Source: Pelomyxa schiedti (lineage: Eukaryota > Evosea > Pelobiontida > Pelomyxidae). From it: a stretch of DNA of 20,665 nt. The notes below the pieces were generated by a model that worked only from the letters and a program-made list of their open reading frames with translations, searched no databases and was not told where the DNA came from. This document shows, in pieces, positions 17,538 to 20,665 of the stretch. The stretch is from the NCBI GenBank assembly GCA_020536535.1, contig JAHLWZ010000718.1, positions 1-20,665 on the forward strand, given 5' to 3'. Numbering within the stretch: the first letter of the stretch is position 1; every line of letters begins with the position of its first letter. Both the position numbers and the translations under genes were made by a program.

Positions 17538-17739
17538 CACCTCGAAAATTGGTTCCAACAAAAAACCGTCGCGTTTGTTTTTGTTAACTGAATTCAGCAC
17601 GTGGCGGGGTCGACGACGTGGCTTATTTTCCCACGTGGATTCGGGCTCGAATGTGGTGCCCAACGAGATAATTGGAAAAGAGGAAGAAGGGCACAGTGTG
17701 CACTCAAGAGAGTGTTTCTCTGTTCTTTCTTCGATTTTG
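17538..17739. other. Short spacer between the galactosidase and gene B
   Basis: About 200 bp on the same strand separates the galactosidase stop from the gene B start. It must hold the galactosidase 3' end and the gene B promoter. I see no exact AATAAA on the minus strand here. Confidence 0.4.
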
Positions 17740-19482
17740 TCAGGAGTACATGGGTGTGAATTTGTAAAGGAGGCAGTCCATGGCTGGAACTTCAACAGTA
17801 AATGTTCCATAAACAACCCCCAAATCCTGTTGAAGCCACAGGTCCCTCACGTGTGCTGCTGGGAACACTGAATTTTGATAGTAAATTTAAAAGTGATGAG
17901 GGAAACGTAATACAAACTTGCTGGTTGGAAGGAGCTGTGAGTTTCCTCAGTCACATAAACATTTACAGTTTCATTGTATTTACCCTTATTTAGTAACGCA
18001 ACAGCAAATGTGCCATCAGAAAGTACTTTACCCCACAGCTCTGTGGACCCAAGTGATTGCAACAAAGACCCTTGCACACAATCAGTGTCTTGATTTACGG
18101 CAAGAACCTCTGGAGCTGTAAGAAGTGTGAGGGTATCCTCATCCACATTTCGTACATCATTCCCCAGAATAAGAGGTGACCCCAGAACTGCATAAATAAA
18201 CATTTGGGCTCGATATTGCCCTGCAGTTTGGGAACCTTGCCCAATTGTCAACTACATAAAAGGTTAGTTGTTGGAAATTAAGGGTCCCTAATACCATGTC
18301 AGGGAAGTTGTAAGCCCCACAGTGCTGATAATACGAAAGACTGATTTGCATGTGTAAATTATCCATGAAGTTCTCCCAGCTGTCATGAATGTCAAACCAA
18401 CTCTTCCACATATTTGCGTAGTCGGCTGCAGGCCATGCCCATACAAGCTCTGAGTAAACATCAGCAACTTTTATTCTATACTTTGGCCAGACATGATAAT
18501 GATGAGGATTGAGAATCCGCTGTCCAGTTGAGTCATTCCCATCATCCAAGTCTATGTTTGGGTCAAAAGGAAAGACACTGGTAACTTTGGAAAACTTACA
18601 CAAGACAACTGGACGCCCAGTGGCATTAAGGCCATCTCTCATTGCTGCCACTGAATTGGGGATGCACCCATCATGAACTCCACAATCATAATTGCAGGTA
18701 TCCTGTTGACAATTGAGTTGAAAGTGGAGGTTAAATGAGAGAAGCGGTGCTCACAAATTTTACAAAATCCATGCCCCAACCTGCAAAGGTTGCAGCATCT
18801 ATTGCCTCATACCCAAGTGATCCCCAGTACTGCGCACAGGTCCTAGAGCTTACAGCAGTATAAATTCCTATTTTCATGCCCAAGCTGTGCACATAATCAG
18901 CCAGTGCCGCCATCCCATATGGGAACTTGTTGGGGTCTGGCTCTATTCTGCCCTGAGAATCACGTGGTGCAACTTCTAAACACTGTCCGTCTGGCTTGTG
19001 TATGGTGCACTACATTGAGAAAAAGGTAGACAAGTTAGAAGTTGAATAGAAGGAGGAAAAGTATGTCTCTGTGTGGGAGGTGAAATAGAATCAATACAAC
19101 CAACATACATTTGACCACCCATCATCGATTAGGACGTAATTGTAGCCAGCCTTGAACAGACCGTTGTCGTACATGGCCCGTGCTGTGCCCCTTACAACCT
19201 CATCACTGATGTCTACCCCGAAGGTGTTCCATGACGACCATCCTAAACCAACAAGCACAATGAAATTGATATATCTCTATTTGAAATGCAGGAAGTATCT
19301 AGCAACAACACCAAAACAACAAAAACGAAAAGGTGAGAGCGAGGAGGAGGGGTCCAACAACTAACAAAGCAATACACACCCATGGGGGGAGTCGGTGCGG
19401 CCCCATTGTCCAGTGCACCCGACGGCCGCGTCAGCACAGCCACCACCACCACCACGACCAATACCAACGGTGATGCGGACAT
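17740..19482 (-). CDS. Secreted alpha-galactosidase-like glycoside hydrolase, family GH27, 7 exons, 437 aa
   Basis: Exons in transcript order: 19482-19380, 19242-19109, 19009-18755, 18702-18600, 18551-18295, 18251-17918, 17867-17740. Introns are 137, 99, 52, 48, 43 and 50 bp, GT-AG with consistent phases. The enzyme should remove terminal alpha-linked galactose (or N-acetylgalactosamine) from glycans in a lysosome or outside the cell. A signal peptide (MSASPLVLVVVVVVAVL) precedes LDNGAAPTPPMGWSSWNTFG. YVLIDDGWSN, FVKFDTCN (nucleophile D165), WFDIHDSW (acid/base D252), FPDMLTIGQG and GSPLILGNDVRN follow in family order. A C-terminal beta-sandwich ends VRDLWLQQDLGVVYGTF. Sequons NAT, NDS and NET fit a secreted protein. 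The joins of exons 4-5 and 6-7 rest on intron length and homology. Substrate preference cannot be told from the sequence. Confidence 0.93.
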
Positions 19483-20665
19483 GCGACACCCGAACGCAGA
19501 CCACACCACCCAACAACAAAAATCTTCTTGAAATAAGGCAATGCCACCACAAGCAGGCTTTTGCCTGCTAGTCAGGCTTTTCAAAATGAGGAAGAACAGG
19601 GAAAAAAACAAAAGAAACCACCATTTTTTGAAAAGAGACAGTTTTTTCTGAGTAATAAGCCAGCCACTTTCAAGAGATTAGGGGGTTGTTTTAGGAATTG
19701 TGTGGAGAAACCGAAAAAGCACCCTCAGGAGGAAAGGCAGTCTTACCTGACATTTTCTTCATAGTGGCACAGGGATGGGCAATCTCATGGCGAGGAACTG
19801 TTTCAAGGTGTTCCTTTGTGTCCTTCTTCTTAGCATGCAGTTACCTCTCCAAACATTAAGAGAAGAGAATGTTTTCTTCCAGGTACCTGGGTGCAACATA
19901 GAAAAAATGAGGAGGGTTTGTGGAAGTGTAGATTGTTTCATGTGTCACTAGGAGAAGTTAAGGAGTGGAAGGGAAAGTGACACACTTGGGATACCAAGCA
20001 AGTAGGTTCTGCCACACCACCATCAAACAGCACCACAATTTCATGTTTGCTGAGGGCCCTCAGATCCTCATGTGATTGTAAATAATTTGTAATTTATGAA
20101 GGTGTTACTCAAAAAAACAGATGCCTGTGTGGTAACTGGAGGCACAGTGAGCCTTGCAAATCCAGCTGTGCTCCAAAAGTTGTTCTCATCCCACTGTGCA
20201 GCAAAAAGTCACTCAGTTAAACCGAAATCACTTGCATACCAAGGAACTTGCAGGATTGGAACCAGGAAAAACAGCAGCAGGGCGATCAATCAAGTGCTCT
20301 TGACGATCTTGGACTGAGATATCTTTACATTGAGACAGAAAAATCTGGTGGGATAACATAGGGAATGCCACTGGGAATACCAAGGGGAAAGAGGTCCGTA
20401 TTACAACAGATTCATGTGCGGCATCTCCACCTGTAGGAACACCTACTGACATCTTGAACCCAAAGCAATGTGTTGCCACTTCACATTGCACAAGCAGGGA
20501 GAGAAATAATCCTGCCAATCCCAGACCACATCCAACACAAAAAGAGAGTGGCTTTTGCTGGTAGGCACATCTGCACAACTCAAGAAAAGCAGGAATGGTA
20601 AGTTTATGCAGGGGATATTGCTGAATAATTGGTCCTGCAGACCCTGTCCATGTCCAGGAGGAATC
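19483..20665. other. 5' flank of the galactosidase and unassigned end of window
   Basis: Two open stretches may be exons but lack recognisable features: + strand about 20096-20310 (DACVVTGGTVSLANPAVLQK) and, at 20380-20560, a + frame (PPVGTPTDILNPKQCVATSH) opposite a minus frame with a hydrophobic run (GCGLGLAGLFLSLLV). I cannot choose between strands. No RNA gene was recognised. Confidence 0.3.

Noticed and set aside
16796-17591. Long open frames on both strands in the GC-rich block (243, 239, 187 and 162 codons)
   Set aside because: They are shadows of gene B's GC-rich first exon. Their peptides are Arg/Pro/Ser/Gly-biased and do not continue past the block, while the gene B frame continues into the repeat domain and aligns with gene A.
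17538-17816. N-terminal extension of gene B up to an ATG at 17816
   Set aside because: It would overlap the last galactosidase exon in another frame, and the extra 93 residues have no counterpart in gene A.
17847-17917. Direct read-through of galactosidase exon 6 to the stop at 17847
   Set aside because: The extra peptide (SLYYVSLITFKFTIKIQ) is not like the family C terminus, whereas a 50-bp intron restores VRDLWLQQDLG, the expected beta-sandwich end.
18426-18599. A 174-bp intron in the galactosidase ending at GCCTGCAG
   Set aside because: It keeps frame but would remove the YSELVWAWPA segment. The 48-bp intron (18552-18599) uses the same donor, has the usual size and keeps that segment.
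1-20665. CRISPR arrays, bacterial operons, ribosome binding sites or phage genes
   Set aside because: No regularly spaced repeats, no Shine-Dalgarno-led gene runs and no phage-like proteins; the split genes are eukaryotic.

Overview
The window is nuclear DNA of a eukaryote, most likely a free-living protist. Real genes are split by many short GT-AG introns (43-150 bp, mostly about 50 bp), some introns carry a CTAAC-like branch site, there are AATAAA signals, and no bacterial operon structure is visible. The mix of AT-rich spacers, poly(T) runs and divergent ankyrin-like proteins would fit an amoebozoan, for example an archamoeba, but that lineage is a guess.

Four multi-exon genes were rebuilt from splice signals plus frame continuity. 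(1) A ZIP-family metal transporter, + strand, 5235-6974, 11 exons, 377 aa, including a 15-nt microexon. (2) Gene A, - strand, 7695-10262, 3 exons, about 810 aa, a large protein of ankyrin-like W-L repeats. (3) Gene B, - strand, 15194-17537, 2 exons, about 754 aa, a paralog of gene A with the same layout. (4) A secreted GH27 alpha-galactosidase, - strand, 17740-19482, 7 exons, 437 aa, with both catalytic aspartates. Genes A and B start in strikingly GC-rich 5' blocks and end in a separate C-terminal exon. Two more copies of that C-terminal exon lie loose on the + strand (7071-7364, open; 12529-12759, frameshifted).

Region by region. 1-760: one probable - strand 3' exon. 760-2640: repeat-rich, including a thrice-repeated exon-intron-like module and one copy of a dispersed AATTTGG-rich repeat. 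2627-3690: an unrecognised two-exon - strand gene fragment facing a + strand reading frame; the two share a 50-bp inverted repeat that codes for the same peptide on both arms. 3690-4060: a perfect hairpin followed by a second dispersed-repeat copy. 4080-4960: several + strand exon-like frames of unknown product. 5235-10262: ZIP gene, orphan exon, then gene A convergent to it. 10263-15190: mostly unassigned, with pseudogene copy 2, a second hairpin, an AAAACC microsatellite and a 19-bp inverted repeat about 680 bp apart. 15194-19482: gene B and the galactosidase. 19483-20665: no gene I can support.

The genes do not form an obvious pathway. The most distinctive content is the gene A/B family and its scattered C-terminal exons, which look like an expanding, recombining gene family with no function I can name.
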